Of a DNA stretch of 22,952 nt, positions 22,447 to 22,952 are shown piece after piece. Below the pieces are notes generated by a model. That model made no database searches, was not told the DNA's origin, and saw nothing but the letters and a program-made list of their open reading frames with translations. The position numbers and the translations under genes were made by a program. Within the stretch, counting starts at the first letter, position 1. Each line of letters starts with the position of its first letter. The stretch is from CAYQTO01 sp964420455. Its GTDB lineage: Bacteria; Sumerlaeota; Sumerlaeia; SLMS01. The stretch is taken from NCBI GenBank assembly GCA_964420455.1, contig CAYQTO010000039.1:1-22952 (forward strand), written 5' to 3'.

Positions 22447-22952
22447 CTATTCCATGAATTCGATCAGTTCCTTGCGGCGCTTGGGGTGCCGCAGCTTGTT
22501 CAGTGCCTTCGTCTCGATCTGGCGGACGCGTTCGCGCGTCACGTTGAAGATCGTCCCCACCTCCTCGAGGGTGCGGGGGAAGTCGCTGCCGCCAATGCCG
22601 AACCGCAGGCGAAGCACCTTCTGCTCGCGGTCCGTCAGCGTGTTCAGCACCTTCTCGATCTTCTCCTGCATGAGCTTGTAGGCGGTGGCGGTGACCGGCG
22701 ACTGCGCCTCGACGTCCTCGATGAAGTCGCCGAAATGGGAATCGCCGTCCTCGCCGATCGGGGTCTCGAGGCTGATCGGCTGCATGGCGATCTTGAACAC
22801 GCGGCGGATTTTCTCCACCGGCATCTGCATCTTGTCGGCGATCTCGTCGGGGGTCGGTTCGCGACCGAGTTCCTGCACGAGGAACCGCTGCACCCGCGAC
22901 AGCTTGTTGATCGTCTCGATCATGTGGACGGGGATGCGGATGGTGCGCGCCT
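22447..22952 (-). CDS. rpoD: Principal sigma-70 factor, C-terminal part (regions 2.4 end, 3 and 4); 5' end outside the window
   Basis: The frame is open to the right edge, where it reads ARTIRIPVHMIETINKL, the conserved end of region 2 and start of region 3 of primary sigma factors. Region 3 continues with QELGREPTPDEIADKM and ETPIGEDGDSHFGDFIED. Region 4 includes LTDREQKVLRLRFGIGG and the -35-recognition helix-turn-helix LEEVGTIFNVTRERVRQIE, then KALNKLRHPKRRKE. The core residues agree with the housekeeping sigma rather than an alternative sigma. The stop is TAG at 22447, with the terminator hairpin just downstream. About 168 residues are visible. The protein directs RNA polymerase to most promoters of the cell. 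Confidence 0.95.
   Translation of the reverse strand, partial: ARTIRIPVHMIETINKLSRVQRFLVQELGREPTPDEIADKMQMPVEKIRRVFKIAMQPISLETPIGEDGDSHFGDFIEDVEAQSPVTATAYKLMQEKIEKVLNTLTDREQKVLRLRFGIGGSDFPRTLEEVGTIFNVTRERVRQIETKALNKLRHPKRRKELIEFME

Noticed and set aside
1..22952. CRISPR arrays, tRNA or rRNA genes, insertion sequences, phage or toxin-antitoxin genes.
   Set aside because: I looked for direct-repeat arrays, cloverleaf-like intergenic segments, transposase motifs and terminal repeats and saw none. No gap between genes exceeds about 150 bases.

Overview
This is a high-G+C bacterial chromosome segment (about two thirds G+C by eye) with dense, mostly C- or G-ending codons. It carries 13 intact protein genes, one partial gene and one interrupted gene. 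I see no rRNA, tRNA, CRISPR array, insertion sequence or prophage gene. The gene mix includes a fused alpha-beta 2-oxo-acid dehydrogenase E1, a giant Hanks-type kinase with TPR repeats, a type III pantothenate kinase and an M50 protease with CBS domains. This would suit a PVC/FCB-type or candidate-phylum bacterium, but the lineage cannot be fixed from the window.

Layout. Positions 1-1487 (+) hold an Hsp70-family ATPase that enters from the left and is broken by an in-frame TAG at 507-509. A strong GC hairpin separates it from a convergent minus-strand block: a secreted protein of unknown function (1634-2560), a GT-C membrane glycosyltransferase (2644-4290) and a gamma-carbonic-anhydrase-like hexapeptide protein (4310-4852). 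Divergent from that block are a site-2-type protease (5001-6119) and a 1617-residue receptor-like kinase (6262-11115). Next comes a tight minus-strand operon, read from right to left: signal peptidase I (14862-14275), ABC ATPase (14282-13542), ABC-2 permease (13545-11962) and an atypical SDR protein (11947-11159). The first three overlap by 8 and 4 bases. Divergent from it are a glycosyltransferase with a C-terminal membrane tail (14952-16301) and a MATE transporter (16415-17944), then a two-gene E1-E2 operon (18057-21572). The right end is minus strand: the C-terminal part of the principal sigma factor (22447 onward), a strong terminator, then coaX (22356-21583), which converges on E2.

Functional themes are the cell envelope (signal peptidase, ABC-2 exporter, two glycosyltransferases, MATE, M50 protease, transmembrane kinase) and acyl-CoA/CoA metabolism (E1-E2 next to coaX). 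These are mainly housekeeping and envelope genes rather than an obvious accessory island.

The most striking signal is not a gene. The AT-rich octamer GTATAGAC occurs ten times exactly between 3656 and 15526, five times on each strand, all inside genes. Eight copies extend to CGTATAGAC. With this base composition far fewer than one copy would be expected. The copies fall in all three reading frames and use codons otherwise rare here (ATA for Ile, AGA for Arg), so the DNA word rather than the protein seems to be selected. This resembles the behaviour of DNA-uptake signals or other genome-wide iterated motifs and is the best candidate for an undescribed system in the window.
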